A stretch of DNA of 63,545 nucleotides, taken from positions 1 to 63,545 of IMG/VR virus record IMGVR_UViG_3300008450_000035; one strand, written 5' to 3'. Under the pieces are notes generated by a model. The model was not told the DNA's origin and did not search any database. It worked only from the letters and a program-made list of their open reading frames with translations. The translations under genes and the position numbers were made by a program. Of the stretch, positions 7,854-17,102 are shown piece by piece; positions within the stretch are counted from its first letter, which is position 1; the number at the start of each line of letters is the position of its first letter. The DNA comes from a virus.

Positions 7854-8450
7854 ATGTCTTATACTAAAGAACAAGTTGAAACGGCAGTAAAAGCCAAAGG
7901 GTATGTTTGGTTTGAAGATACCAACAATAAAGGTTATGATGTTAATATTGTAGGAATTAGAAATTCTGCAACAGGTGATAAAGTAACAAATCTTTTTGAT
8001 GATTATCTAACAATTTCTTACAAAGAAAATGGTGAATGGAAATTCCATATTTGGGCAGCAACAACTGATCCAGGAACAAAAGGTGTAATGCAATATGGTA
8101 ATAAAGCTGGTGTTGCAAGATTGGTTGAGGGACAATATCGTGGTTCACACACTATGAGACTTCATGCTGGTAAATATGAGGCTTTAGGGCAAAACAAACC
8201 TGTGAAAGTATTTAGAGATCCTAACAAGGATATGAAATATGATGAAACCAAAATTCAGGAAGGAGTTTTTGGTATTAATATTCATAAGGCAGGTGCCGAC
8301 TCAACTTATGTTGAAAACTGGAGTGAGGGATGTCAAGTATTTAAAAAATCAAAAGATTTTGAAGAATTTATGAATATTTGTAGAAAGGCTAAAGGGATTC
8401 ACGGAAATTCATTTACATATACTTTAATTGAAACTGCGGATATTAAATAA
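7854..8450 (+). CDS. L,D-transpeptidase-like cell-wall protein
   Basis: 198 aa. The second half carries INIHKAG followed about 15 residues later by WSEGCQVF, the H...S-x-G-C arrangement of YkuD/L,D-transpeptidase-type active sites. The first half (GYVWFEDTNNKGYDVNIVGIRNS) is a common N-terminus of Bacteroidota proteins of this kind. It probably acts on peptidoglycan cross-links; hydrolase or transferase cannot be told. No leader tag. The next gene starts on its last base. Confidence 0.65.
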   Translation: MSYTKEQVETAVKAKGYVWFEDTNNKGYDVNIVGIRNSATGDKVTNLFDDYLTISYKENGEWKFHIWAATTDPGTKGVMQYGNKAGVARLVEGQYRGSHTMRLHAGKYEALGQNKPVKVFRDPNKDMKYDETKIQEGVFGINIHKAGADSTYVENWSEGCQVFKKSKDFEEFMNICRKAKGIHGNSFTYTLIETADIK

Positions 8451-8749
8451 TGAAAATTATTATCACTGAAAAACAAATGTCTAAACTTGCGGGTAATAAA
8501 ATTACCTGCAAGTGTGGACATTCTTGGGTAAAAGAAGATGGTGATGAACACCCATATTTATGTCATTCTTGTGGTTGGGATCAAGACCAAGGTAAGTATG
8601 ATAAAAAAGAACTTAAGAAGTTTTGGGATAATTATGATGGAGAAATAAATGAAAAGTGGTCTGAAAAATACAAACAATCAATAGATTGTAATAATGCAAA
8701 AGGATTCTCTCAAAGAGCACATTGTCAAGGAAGAAAGAAAAGAAAATGA
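8450..8749 (+). CDS. Leader-tagged zinc-ribbon protein, class C (99 aa)
   Basis: Leader MKIIITEKQ (class C, I-T-E). Then C-x-C near 22-24 and C-x-x-C near 39-42, a likely Zn ribbon, and a C-terminal SIDCNNAKGFSQRAHCQGRK segment that recurs in phage small proteins. It overlaps both neighbours (ATGA downstream). Confidence 0.65.
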   Translation: MKIIITEKQMSKLAGNKITCKCGHSWVKEDGDEHPYLCHSCGWDQDQGKYDKKELKKFWDNYDGEINEKWSEKYKQSIDCNNAKGFSQRAHCQGRKKRK

Positions 8750-9291
8750 AACTAATCTTAAATGAAAATCAAATTACCAAATTAGCAATCCAAGGAAACA
8801 AAAGGATTAAGAATGCGATATTCAAAATATGGAATGATATCGGAGATAACGATATGCTTTTTGCTCAAACACATAATATATTAGGGTTTTCACCTGAAAC
8901 AATTGAACAAACCACAGGTTTAGGACGCACATTATCAATGTATTATTTAGAATGGAAAGGTGGTGTTGATGAAAACGGGAATTTAAATTTTTCAAAATTG
9001 GAAGAAGAGTTATTTAAGCCAAGAACTATTACCTCATCTCATTTGAAAATTAAATTAAATTATGAACCATTTGATTATGAGATTGAGAATGACAAAGTAC
9101 CATATGACATTCTTGTTAAAATAAAGATTTGGGAGAATTGGGGTGCTAAATTTAAGGAATATTATGATGATTTTGGTGATGATAGTCAGGTAGTTCATGA
9201 TGTTTTATATGATATTTATGAAGAACTAAATGCCGAAATATACAAAAAAACAGGATTTTTCATAATGACTATTATGGAATTTGTTGATTAA
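8746..9291 (+). CDS. Leader-tagged protein, class C (181 aa)
   Basis: Start placed at 8746 because it restores the leader MKLILNENQ (L-N-E) and gives an ATGA overlap with the previous stop. The body resembles the gene at 40387: both have FKIW/FKLW, then L...YLEWKGGVD / MLVEWYGGVD and a long alpha/beta tail. The two homologues carry different leader classes. Confidence 0.65.
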   Translation: MKLILNENQITKLAIQGNKRIKNAIFKIWNDIGDNDMLFAQTHNILGFSPETIEQTTGLGRTLSMYYLEWKGGVDENGNLNFSKLEEELFKPRTITSSHLKIKLNYEPFDYEIENDKVPYDILVKIKIWENWGAKFKEYYDDFGDDSQVVHDVLYDIYEELNAEIYKKTGFFIMTIMEFVD

Positions 9292-9303
9292 TAATTTTAT
9301 TCT

Positions 9304-9311
9304 TATATTTG
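9304..9311 (+). promoter_or_regulatory. Host-type promoter -7 box (TATATTTG)
   Basis: TAnnTTTG element 16 bp before the small membrane-protein start at 9328. Confidence 0.55.
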
Positions 9312-9327
9312 TAAAAAATATAATTTT

Positions 9328-9501
9328 ATGGGTAGTAAAGATGTTAAAAATTTAATTCTAATTGCGTTTGGGCTTTTTTTAATTTTCAGTTATATTTCAG
9401 GAACCTTAGATCCATTTGAATCGGGTAAATTTGCAAGATTTATTCAGGTTTGTGTATTTGGATTTATTGCTTATTTGTATTTAGATTCAAAAAGTAATTG
9501 A
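9328..9501 (+). CDS. Small two-helix membrane protein (57 aa)
   Basis: Short ORF with two hydrophobic segments (about residues 9-25 and 39-52) separated by a polar loop. It sits under a host-type promoter and has no leader tag. Too little sequence for a function; membrane location is inferred from hydrophobicity. Confidence 0.6.
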   Translation: MGSKDVKNLILIAFGLFLIFSYISGTLDPFESGKFARFIQVCVFGFIAYLYLDSKSN

Positions 9502-9533
9502 TAATCTAAGAATTTATCTGTATATTATTACAG

Positions 9534-9722
9534 ATGAAATTTAAAATAGAAGAAAATACTAGACCAATACAAACGCAGTATTATGTTTTGTACAAGAAGA
9601 ACTTTCTTTCAAGATGGAAATATACTAAAAATAAACTCGGTTTGACGGCATATTGGGTAACAAAAAAAGGTGCTGAAGTATATATTCAACAAGAAAAAAT
9701 TAGATTAGGTTTAATTAAATAG
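9534..9722 (+). CDS. Hypothetical protein (62 aa)
   Basis: Basic, aromatic-rich small protein (QTQYYVLYKKNFLSRWKY). Its stop is 2 nt before the next start, so it is probably co-transcribed. No family recognised. Confidence 0.5.
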   Translation: MKFKIEENTRPIQTQYYVLYKKNFLSRWKYTKNKLGLTAYWVTKKGAEVYIQQEKIRLGLIK

Positions 9723-9724
9723 TA

Positions 9725-9985
9725 ATGAAAAGTTATAGACAAAAATTGGCAATTTGGGTTGATGAAAAAATTAGTCAAACTGAAAATCCTGAAGTATTAT
9801 CCGTTTTGAATGATGTTAAAAAACAAATCAAAGGTATGGAAACTGAGGAAGAGTATATGGTAAATAAATCATACGATAAAGGTTATACTGACGCATCACA
9901 AAATAGAGGTAGAAGTTCTAATTATTATAAGACATTATATAAGTTAACAGATTATCTTAAACGAAGTGTTAGTAAAAAAGTTTAG
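9725..9985 (+). CDS. Hypothetical helical protein (86 aa)
   Basis: Mostly helical, charged product (MKSYRQKLAIWVDEKISQTE) in a run of small untagged genes. Two bases separate it from the upstream gene. No family recognised. Confidence 0.5.
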   Translation: MKSYRQKLAIWVDEKISQTENPEVLSVLNDVKKQIKGMETEEEYMVNKSYDKGYTDASQNRGRSSNYYKTLYKLTDYLKRSVSKKV

Positions 9986-9986
9986 T

Positions 9987-10208
9987 ATGTTCAAAAAGTT
10001 AAAAAACTTACTATATGGTAAGTTACCTGAAAGTAAGTTTGAAAAAAAAATAGTTTTAGTTAAGTATCCCCCAGTTTGTATTACCTGTGAAAAAGAAATG
10101 GATTCTTTGAGAATGAATCGTCCATTTTGTGATGAATGTCTTAATACTATTAAAGATGTTATAAATAAAAAAAATAAAAAGAATGAGAGGAAATCTAAAA
10201 AAATATAG
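9987..10208 (+). CDS. Small zinc-finger-like protein (73 aa)
   Basis: Start at 9987 follows the previous stop directly. Two pairs, C-x-x-C (CITC) and C-x-x-C (CDEC) about 20 residues apart, in a very basic protein suggest a zinc ribbon binding nucleic acid. Its Lys-rich end overlaps the next gene by 26 nt. Confidence 0.55.
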   Translation: MFKKLKNLLYGKLPESKFEKKIVLVKYPPVCITCEKEMDSLRMNRPFCDECLNTIKDVINKKNKKNERKSKKI

Positions 10209-10659
10209 TGATGGGTGGTTTATTGAATCCATAGTTGACGATAATGGAATTAAGTTACCACACCCAAGTAGAATAAGAGTCCATCCTGAACAATTAACTA
10301 ATGATGATCCTTATCGTACAAAATATGGTGTTGATGATGAGGTTTATTTTGAAGTTAAAACTATTGCCTTTGGTGATTCGGAGTTCAATGTAATGGATGA
10401 GGATGTTGCGATGATTATTGAAACTAAAACTGATACTTCAGAAAAAGAAGAAGTGGAAACTGAAGAAGAAGTTAATGTTGAAGAACCTGAATTTAATTTT
10501 GAAAACAACTCTAAAATGGAATACAGAATTGCGGTTGGTACGGATCCATTGAAACTTATTATTTCGGTGAACGAACTTTTACAACAAGATTGGATACCTC
10601 AAGGTGGAATGTGTGTTGACGATACTTATTTTTATCAGGCAATGGTTAAAATAAATTAA
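10183..10659 (+). CDS. Protein with C-terminal DUF1737-like domain (158 aa)
   Basis: N-terminal beta-rich part, an acidic linker near residues 85-105 (EKEEVETEEEVNVEEPE), then MEYRIAVGTDPLKLIISVNELL..GWxPxGG-like..FYQAMVK, the DUF1737 pattern. Function is unknown. Untagged; lies 2 nt before the next gene. Confidence 0.6.
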   Translation: MRGNLKKYSDGWFIESIVDDNGIKLPHPSRIRVHPEQLTNDDPYRTKYGVDDEVYFEVKTIAFGDSEFNVMDEDVAMIIETKTDTSEKEEVETEEEVNVEEPEFNFENNSKMEYRIAVGTDPLKLIISVNELLQQDWIPQGGMCVDDTYFYQAMVKIN

Positions 10660-10661
10660 GT

Positions 10662-11054
10662 ATGTCTTTGTTTAATATACAACCAAGATATTCAAATCCT
10701 GTAGAAAAGTTCGGTTATAAAAAACTTGATTTAATACAGAGGTTTTTAAAAAAATATTTTAATGATAATCAAATCTATATCAGAAATATTGAAATTCAAA
10801 AAAAACTTGAATTACCTTCATTTGCGAGTGTGACATTTAGTACCTCTGAAACGATAACACCAATAGAAGTAACTACTTTAATTATAAATTATTATAGTTC
10901 ATCTATTAATGGTTTATATTGGAATATATCAGTAAAACCCGAAGTTGAAAAAATGATTGTTGATATTTTTACTTTAAAAAATCAAGGAATTGATGAAGCT
11001 TTATTAAAAAATATTGAGGAAACTGAAAGAAATTATTTAAGAGAATTATATTAA
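10662..11054 (+). CDS. Hypothetical protein (130 aa)
   Basis: Alpha/beta protein beginning MSLFNIQPRYSNPVEKFG. It ends at a convergent minus-strand gene, with stop codons overlapping by 4 nt. No family recognised. Confidence 0.55.
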   Translation: MSLFNIQPRYSNPVEKFGYKKLDLIQRFLKKYFNDNQIYIRNIEIQKKLELPSFASVTFSTSETITPIEVTTLIINYYSSSINGLYWNISVKPEVEKMIVDIFTLKNQGIDEALLKNIEETERNYLRELY

Positions 11055-11179
11055 TTCTGACTCTTTAATTCCGTAGTTAACTTATTTAATAATACTCTAT
11101 TATTCTCAAGACGCTTTAAGTTCTTGGTTAAGTTTCTTCTATTTTTTTTTCCTTTACCTTCTTTTCTTGCTTTTGCCAT
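11051..11179 (-). CDS. Small basic protein (42 aa)
   Basis: Minus-strand ORF MAKARKEGKGKKNRRNLTKN..., almost all Lys/Arg in the first half, then a short helix. The base-rich start suggests nucleic-acid binding. A palindromic ATAAATATATTTAT upstream offers a late box on this strand as well. Confidence 0.55.
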   Translation of the reverse strand: MAKARKEGKGKKNRRNLTKNLKRLENNRVLLNKLTTELKSQN

Positions 11180-11215
11180 TGTTATATGTTTAAATTTTAT
11201 TAATTAAAGTTGTAT

Positions 11216-11229
11216 ATAAATATATTTAT
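11216..11229. promoter_or_regulatory. Palindromic bidirectional late promoter (ATAAATATATTTAT)
   Basis: Perfect 14-bp palindrome between divergent genes at 11179 (-) and 11235 (+). It presents an ATATTTAT box on each strand, 5 bp before the plus-strand start. Confidence 0.55.
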
Positions 11230-11234
11230 GATTA

Positions 11235-12845
11235 ATGAAAGATCTAATCCGACAAATATTAAGAGAAGATATAAGTACAAGTTTACCAATTAAACTTAGT
11301 GGTAGTTATAGAGTTCCAAAAAATATACCATCACGAGGAGATGCATTACACGCATTCAACAGAAGAAAATCTGATGGGTTTGGTGGATATATGTTAACAG
11401 GTGGACCAATACCAAGTCAATGGAGCGGTTATGTTACACTAAATCAAGGGAAAGGTATTAATCAAGTTTTAAGAGAGTTAATTGACAAAGGCGTTAAACC
11501 TGATGTTACAGATATTACTATTAATATTAATGATTATACTGTTAATTGGAGTGCAACTATTGATGAGAGTAGTGATGGTAAATCATATTATGGTGTAGGA
11601 TCAAGAGGTTCTGCTGGCGGAAATGCCGATTCAAGAGCGTTAGGACAGATATCAAAATTAAAATCTAAAAATCCTGAGTATTGTAATTGGAAAGAAGTGT
11701 TGGATTTAAATGTAACAACACCGTTTAAGATTAGACAATTCTTTTTAAAATACACTAAATGTAAAGAAGGTGAAGAAAATGATGTTGATAAACTTTATGA
11801 TAAATTAAAAACTAAAGGAGGTAAGAATTTAGAAAATAAAGTTAAAGATTGGATTAAAGATACTGGAATTGAAAGTAAATTCAAATCATTCAAAGACATT
11901 ATCAACTCAAATGAGTACAAGGATTTGTTAAAGTTTCTTGAAGTTAAGGAATCAATACAACTAAAGGAAGAATCTAACATACAATCAAGATTAATTTCTG
12001 TAATGAAAAATGCAGGATTTAAAACCGCCGCAGATTCCGTTGGGGGAATTGAGAACCTATTCAGAATACTTGGTAGGGATAAAGAAATTACTATGAAATA
12101 TCTTCTTAGTCATTTTAATGATTTAAAACTTGAAAAGTTCGGAAATGGATTTTATTTGTCTCAGGGTTATAATGCATTTTTAGAAAAGGATTCACCATTT
12201 TGGGGTGGAAATATAAAAGTATTTGATGATTACTTTTCCCATTTCTTGCATGACATACCTTATGAATTATACCTTGAATATAGAAAAGATTTACTGAGAG
12301 AAATAATAAGTAGATATCCTGAATTAAATGATGGGAGTCAAGTAATCGTATATAAAGACAGAGGATTATATCAAATATTAGACAGGTTTTATGTAAATGA
12401 TGAGGTAATTACCGAAAGCACTTCAAGAAAAGATAGAACCATTTCAATGATAGATGACATCGGTATTTTGGATACAATACAATTAGTAGGAGGTATTGAT
12501 AATCTAAAACGAATTTTAGGTAATGATTATTTTAATAAACATAAAAAAATTGAAGTAATTAGTGAAATTGCAGGTCATTTTGGAGGTAGAGGTGAAATAC
12601 ATTTTAGTGATTTTGATATTGATGTTAGTTTAGGTAAGGATGTTTATAGTGATGGAAGTTATCAAGAGACATTTGTACATTATGTTGATGATAATGAATA
12701 TTTTTACCATAAAACATGGATGTTTGATGAAGATGGATGGATGTTGGATGAACCAATTGATGAAGGATATATGAATTTATATAGTTTGGTGGATTATCAA
12801 ATTGATGAAATATTTAATGTATTAATTGATAAATTTTTAATTTAA
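11235..12845 (+). CDS. Leader-tagged multidomain protein with two VGG domains (536 aa)
   Basis: Leader MKDLIRQILRED (class A, L-R-E). Residues about 15-225 are a Gly-rich domain with no clear homologue. Then two copies of a recurring module, AGFKTAADSVGGIENLFRIL near 260 and IGILDTIQLVGGIDNLKRIL near 415, each preceded by an (I/L)-x-E site (LKEES and ITEST). This layout suggests a polyprotein cut into three parts by a prohead protease. The product is probably internal to the virion. Confidence 0.7.
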   Translation: MKDLIRQILREDISTSLPIKLSGSYRVPKNIPSRGDALHAFNRRKSDGFGGYMLTGGPIPSQWSGYVTLNQGKGINQVLRELIDKGVKPDVTDITININDYTVNWSATIDESSDGKSYYGVGSRGSAGGNADSRALGQISKLKSKNPEYCNWKEVLDLNVTTPFKIRQFFLKYTKCKEGEENDVDKLYDKLKTKGGKNLENKVKDWIKDTGIESKFKSFKDIINSNEYKDLLKFLEVKESIQLKEESNIQSRLISVMKNAGFKTAADSVGGIENLFRILGRDKEITMKYLLSHFNDLKLEKFGNGFYLSQGYNAFLEKDSPFWGGNIKVFDDYFSHFLHDIPYELYLEYRKDLLREIISRYPELNDGSQVIVYKDRGLYQILDRFYVNDEVITESTSRKDRTISMIDDIGILDTIQLVGGIDNLKRILGNDYFNKHKKIEVISEIAGHFGGRGEIHFSDFDIDVSLGKDVYSDGSYQETFVHYVDDNEYFYHKTWMFDEDGWMLDEPIDEGYMNLYSLVDYQIDEIFNVLIDKFLI

Positions 12846-12852
12846 TGAATGA

Positions 12853-14223
12853 ATGATTACAAAATTGTTAAAAGAAGAATTATTTAGAATACAAGACTTA
12901 ATGAATATTAAGAGAACTATTCTTAATGAGGAAAAAGCCGCAACCTCTACAGTTGAGGGAAAATGTTTAAATCTTAAAGATTATTCAAAATCGTTTAGTG
13001 CCGCTCAGGCAGCAACTGATTTAAGAGCACAAGAATTTATAAATGGTATTTTAGAGTATGTTAAGACAACTACACCTGATTTATATAGTAAATGGCAATC
13101 AGGAACATTTTTAAGTATTAGTAAAGTAACATTAATTGGATGTGCATCAAATAGGGTGACAAGTGATAGAGAAAAAAAATATGTTCAGTATTCATCTACT
13201 GGTGGTAGAGCAGTGTTACCTACTATGGATAATAATTATGTGGTAAAAACATATAATAAAGCTTCTTATAATACTGTGTTATCAGGTTCGGGAATAAGTG
13301 ATTTAAATTATCCAGAATACCAAGTATTTTTTGATGATAATCTTAAATATGCGTCAGACAGAGTAAATAACTTATGGAAAACAATGAAAAACCTCTTAAC
13401 AAAAAACAGAATTGTGTTTATAGACACACCAACAATAGAAGCTCATATAGTTAATACGGGTGGAAGGTTAGATGAAAATAGAGACACCGCAAGTTACCCT
13501 AATCCAGGACAAATAGTCTTATTCAAAGGTACAATCTGTGAATATAAAGGAGAAAGAAGTCCTGATTTATCTTGTATTAAAGGGTTAACGGTTGAGTTTA
13601 ACTATGATGAAGTTGTTGAAGCAACGGAAGGTGCCGCACATTGTTGTAATAAAGGTAGATTTAACTTAACACTAAATGGTGAACCAATAGTTAGAGATGA
13701 TGGTAAATTATACGCAAGTGTTAACAACGCGAGTGCAGAACAAGAAGAAACAGGATATGGAAATGAATTTTACAGAACCACGAAAGACTCCAAAGGAAAG
13801 GATGTTTTAAATAAAAATGTTTTTGGAAAACTTGGTACTATGGATATACAAGTTTTACCTGATAAAGAACAGTTGACAAGTGTTAGATGGAATAGTACAC
13901 ACAAATGTTGTGAAACTACTAAAAACCAAGGAAATATGAAAAATAAAGATCGAAAAACCGCTTGTTTTCCTGCGGGAAATTATAGATATAATGTCTTTAC
14001 AATTGATGATGAAAAGGCTAAGGCAATATATGATAAGGCAGTTGCAAATAATGATAAATTTTTGACTTTAAAAAGTAGTACTGATCATCCTGAAGCTCAT
14101 AAAGAATCCGTAAGAGTTTTAGTAAAAAATGCAAACGGGGAAACCGTTTATGATGTTATTGGTAGTCCATATGGACCGTTTCAAATACCATTCTGTGCTA
14201 AACCAACCAATATAGTAGCGTAA
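12853..14223 (+). CDS. Leader-tagged protein, variant leader (456 aa)
   Basis: Starts MITKLLKEELFRIQDLMN and reaches TILNEE at about residue 27, giving two (I/L)-x-E sites. The body is beta-rich with many Cys (CCNKGRF near 258, HKCCETT near 347) and no known catalytic motif. It follows the 536-aa gene by 7 nt without its own late box, so it is likely co-transcribed. Confidence 0.65.
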   Translation: MITKLLKEELFRIQDLMNIKRTILNEEKAATSTVEGKCLNLKDYSKSFSAAQAATDLRAQEFINGILEYVKTTTPDLYSKWQSGTFLSISKVTLIGCASNRVTSDREKKYVQYSSTGGRAVLPTMDNNYVVKTYNKASYNTVLSGSGISDLNYPEYQVFFDDNLKYASDRVNNLWKTMKNLLTKNRIVFIDTPTIEAHIVNTGGRLDENRDTASYPNPGQIVLFKGTICEYKGERSPDLSCIKGLTVEFNYDEVVEATEGAAHCCNKGRFNLTLNGEPIVRDDGKLYASVNNASAEQEETGYGNEFYRTTKDSKGKDVLNKNVFGKLGTMDIQVLPDKEQLTSVRWNSTHKCCETTKNQGNMKNKDRKTACFPAGNYRYNVFTIDDEKAKAIYDKAVANNDKFLTLKSSTDHPEAHKESVRVLVKNANGETVYDVIGSPYGPFQIPFCAKPTNIVA

Positions 14224-14235
14224 TATTTTTATTAA

Positions 14236-14583
14236 ATGAAAGATTTGATTAAACATATATTAAAAGAAGAAACAGAACCAAATGATATTGATAAAAAACT
14301 TCTTAATTTTTTATTGAGAAGAGTTAGAATTGAGGAAAAAGATTTGGGAACCGATTGGCTTGATAATAGACCCTTAAGAGTTACAGAATATAGATTTGAG
14401 GGATTACCTGGTTATGGATTTAATAGTTTTAATAATAAACCAACAATGGAATATAAAATTATTGAAATGTTATATGAAAATGACATAACCGAATATGTTT
14501 ATAACATGAATGAAAGAAATCCTGAAAGAATAAAAATAATCAAAACCATAAGACATTTTTTAAATAATCTATTAACAAAATAA
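14236..14583 (+). CDS. Leader-tagged protein, class A (115 aa)
   Basis: Leader MKDLIKHILKEETE (L-K-E). Short helical body ending in FLNNLLTK. A weak box (ATATTTTTAT) precedes it. It shares its final base with the next start (TAATG). No domain recognised. Confidence 0.6.
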   Translation: MKDLIKHILKEETEPNDIDKKLLNFLLRRVRIEEKDLGTDWLDNRPLRVTEYRFEGLPGYGFNSFNNKPTMEYKIIEMLYENDITEYVYNMNERNPERIKIIKTIRHFLNNLLTK

Positions 14584-14990
14584 TGAACTTACAAGAAAAT
14601 ATACATAGGATTAAATCAATGATGGGTTTATACGAACAAACATCTGAGATTAAAGTTAAGGCATCTATTGAGGGACTCATTAATTTCTTTGATCCTGCAA
14701 ATAAAAAAGTTTACAGGTACCAACTTCAAGCCAAAGTGGATGAAAAAACTTCAGTTAATATATTTGTTAAATCAATTGATGATATAACTGGTAGTTTAAC
14801 TTATATTAATCCTGAAGATGATACTGAAGAAACACAACAAATACCTGTAGATGAATTAAATAAAATTAAACTTGATTCACCAAAAAAAATGGATATTAAT
14901 AATATCTTATCATTTAGAAAATATCTAAAGACAATAGAGATTAATTTAATATTTGTTGAGGAAAAACAGTTACAAATTGTTAGTCATTAA
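14583..14990 (+). CDS. Leader-tagged protein, MNLQE-type (135 aa)
   Basis: Leader MNLQENIHRIKSMMGLYEQ, ending in L-Y-E, nearly the same as the leader at 20909. The body is a beta-rich domain (residues 25-110) of unknown function. Confidence 0.6.
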   Translation: MNLQENIHRIKSMMGLYEQTSEIKVKASIEGLINFFDPANKKVYRYQLQAKVDEKTSVNIFVKSIDDITGSLTYINPEDDTEETQQIPVDELNKIKLDSPKKMDINNILSFRKYLKTIEINLIFVEEKQLQIVSH

Positions 14991-15035
14991 TCAACACCTC
15001 TTTTTTATTAAAATTACTTTTTGTATTATTAATAT

Positions 15036-15236
15036 ATGTCAGTGGTATATGTTAAAATATTAAATTACGAGAATGGTGTTACCTACACCAAACAAAAAGT
15101 ATGTACAATACTTGATGAGGATCAGTATGGTAATGTTACCGTTAAAATTTATAACGATGATATTAAAGATTACGAATTAAGAGTGTTAATGAAAGGACAA
15201 TATTCAAGTCACCCATACTTAATGGAGTTTGATTAA
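15036..15236 (+). CDS. Hypothetical beta-rich protein (66 aa)
   Basis: Untagged small protein (MSVVYVKILNYENGVTYTKQ), predicted mostly strands. It sits alone between tagged genes. No family recognised. Confidence 0.5.
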   Translation: MSVVYVKILNYENGVTYTKQKVCTILDEDQYGNVTVKIYNDDIKDYELRVLMKGQYSSHPYLMEFD

Positions 15237-15266
15237 AAATTAATATACTCATAATTAAGATTCTTC

Positions 15267-15274
15267 ATATTTAT
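15267..15274 (+). promoter_or_regulatory. Putative late promoter box (ATATTTAT)
   Basis: 6 bp before the start at 15281. Confidence 0.55.
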
Positions 15275-15280
15275 AGTAAT

Positions 15281-16060
15281 ATGAAAGAACACATAAGACA
15301 TATCTTAAGAGAAGAAACCTCAAGACAAACCAAACTCATTCATATGATAACTAATTTGGGGTTAACCAATACCGCAAAAGCCGTTGGTGGATACAATAGA
15401 TTAGTTAAAGCATTAGAAGGTACCCATTTTTTTTTAACTCAAATTGATATAACACCAATAGATATTCGTTATTATTTGTCTGGTAGTAGAGGACAAGGTA
15501 AAGGTAATCTTTTTTATAGAATTATTATGGACCCTTATGATTTTTGGGATAGTTGGGAAGATTATGACACATACCAATTAATGGAAGAATTAAATGAGGA
15601 AAATCTTAAAAATGTAAGAAAAATATTATCTGAAGAGGAAGGTGAGGATTTATCGGATATACCTTTAAATGAATTACTTTGGTATGATCAATCTGATCGT
15701 ATTGGTAACGCTTTGAGAAATTCGGCAAATATTGTTGATGGAGATGCTTATGGTGATCACTTATATAAACAGATGAGTGATGCTCTTGAAAAATACGGAG
15801 GAAAAGTATTGGAGTTCAATAACGAAAACATATCCTTCACCGTAGATATGGAAACCTATATCTCAGAATTAAATGATGAAACAATTGATTATATTATAGA
15901 AAGATGTGGACTTGATTTCTCTTGTTTATTTGATGAGTTAAAGAGTGATGGTTGGATAGATAAACCAAAACCGAGATTCAATGAGGATTGGTACAATAAT
16001 AACTTTGATACCAAGTACTTCAACGAGGTATTTTCAGACAATATAGGCGAATATTTATAA
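15281..16060 (+). CDS. Leader-tagged VGG-domain protein (259 aa)
   Basis: Leader MKEHIRHILREETS (L-R-E), then LGLTNTAKAVGGYNRLVKAL near residue 30, the recurring VGG module, and a long acidic C-terminal region. Related in layout to the genes at 16065 and 23062. No catalytic motif. Confidence 0.7.
   Translation: MKEHIRHILREETSRQTKLIHMITNLGLTNTAKAVGGYNRLVKALEGTHFFLTQIDITPIDIRYYLSGSRGQGKGNLFYRIIMDPYDFWDSWEDYDTYQLMEELNEENLKNVRKILSEEEGEDLSDIPLNELLWYDQSDRIGNALRNSANIVDGDAYGDHLYKQMSDALEKYGGKVLEFNNENISFTVDMETYISELNDETIDYIIERCGLDFSCLFDELKSDGWIDKPKPRFNEDWYNNNFDTKYFNEVFSDNIGEYL
16051..16058 (+). promoter_or_regulatory. Putative late promoter box inside upstream CDS end
   Basis: ATATTTAT 6 bp before the start at 16065, overlapping the last codons of the preceding gene (EYL). 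Confidence 0.5.
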
Positions 16061-16064
16061 TAAT

Positions 16065-17102
16065 ATGAAAAAACTCATAAGACATACACTAAAAGAAGAA
16101 ACAGGAATACAAAATAGATTAAATCAATTAATCAAACAAAGTGGTATTATAAATGCATCAAATGCGGTTGGTGGTTTTACTAATTTAGTGAAGATATTGG
16201 GGTTAGAAATGAGTGATTTAAAAACCCAAGAGATGTTAGTTAAAAACTTTATTTATTATGTAGATATAGAAGATATTGATATATCACATTTAGAAATTAA
16301 TAAAGATAGATCAGATAAAGTAAGAATTAAAATACATTTTGAGACAAATAATCCTGCCAGTAATATGGAATCTTGGCTTGTAAGGACTTTATGTGATGAA
16401 ATGAATAAGTTTTTTCCATTTAAAACAGCAGCATCCTGGGAACCTGCATTTGCTGGCAGAGGTGTAACGGTAATATTAAATTCTGAAAGAATAGAGGAAA
16501 CTGATGAAATAAATGAATCATCATATATCCGTCCTGAAATTAGACGAAGAGTACGAAATTTAGATAGATTGGTTAATGCAATTCTACCTAATCTTTATAC
16601 TTGTGACTATCCCAATGGAGAGACATTTATTCAAGGAGTTGTGGATGAGATACGATGGTTATCTTTTGAGGATGATTATGGTTTACAGGATTTAAAATTT
16701 GAAGAACTTTCAGATTTCGTTTTTAATTATATGGGTGATGAATTGATTGAGTATTATGAAGACAGATGTAGTGGTATGATGGAAAGTAGAAAGATTATTA
16801 AAAAAGTATTAATGGAGGAAGAAATTAAAAAATTACCATCATTCTTTACAAGAAGAATCGATCATCACAAGTTTGAGAAGATGATGAGAAAAGGAATACC
16901 ATATATATTTCACGATTCAAACTCATTAGAAGAGTTTAAATATAAATTGGTTGAGGCAACATTAGAAAACTATATACACTATAAGTATGAAATAAATATT
17001 GATGAACTACCACAGGAAGATAAAGACACATTCATAAAATATATGATAGAAGTATATGATCCAGTATTAACGGCATATTATAGAAACTTTTATAAAAGAT
17101 GA
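16065..17102 (+). CDS. Leader-tagged three-module protein (345 aa)
   Basis: Leader MKKLIRHTLKEET, then a VGG module (INASNAVGGFTNLVKILG near 28-45). An INESS site near 148 is followed by a helical RRR domain (IRRRVRNLDR). A second internal leader-like SRKIIKKVLMEEE near 241 precedes another RRR-type domain (FFTRRIDHHKF). This alternation of cleavage sites and domains is the clearest polyprotein-like architecture here. Confidence 0.7.
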   Translation: MKKLIRHTLKEETGIQNRLNQLIKQSGIINASNAVGGFTNLVKILGLEMSDLKTQEMLVKNFIYYVDIEDIDISHLEINKDRSDKVRIKIHFETNNPASNMESWLVRTLCDEMNKFFPFKTAASWEPAFAGRGVTVILNSERIEETDEINESSYIRPEIRRRVRNLDRLVNAILPNLYTCDYPNGETFIQGVVDEIRWLSFEDDYGLQDLKFEELSDFVFNYMGDELIEYYEDRCSGMMESRKIIKKVLMEEEIKKLPSFFTRRIDHHKFEKMMRKGIPYIFHDSNSLEEFKYKLVEATLENYIHYKYEINIDELPQEDKDTFIKYMIEVYDPVLTAYYRNFYKR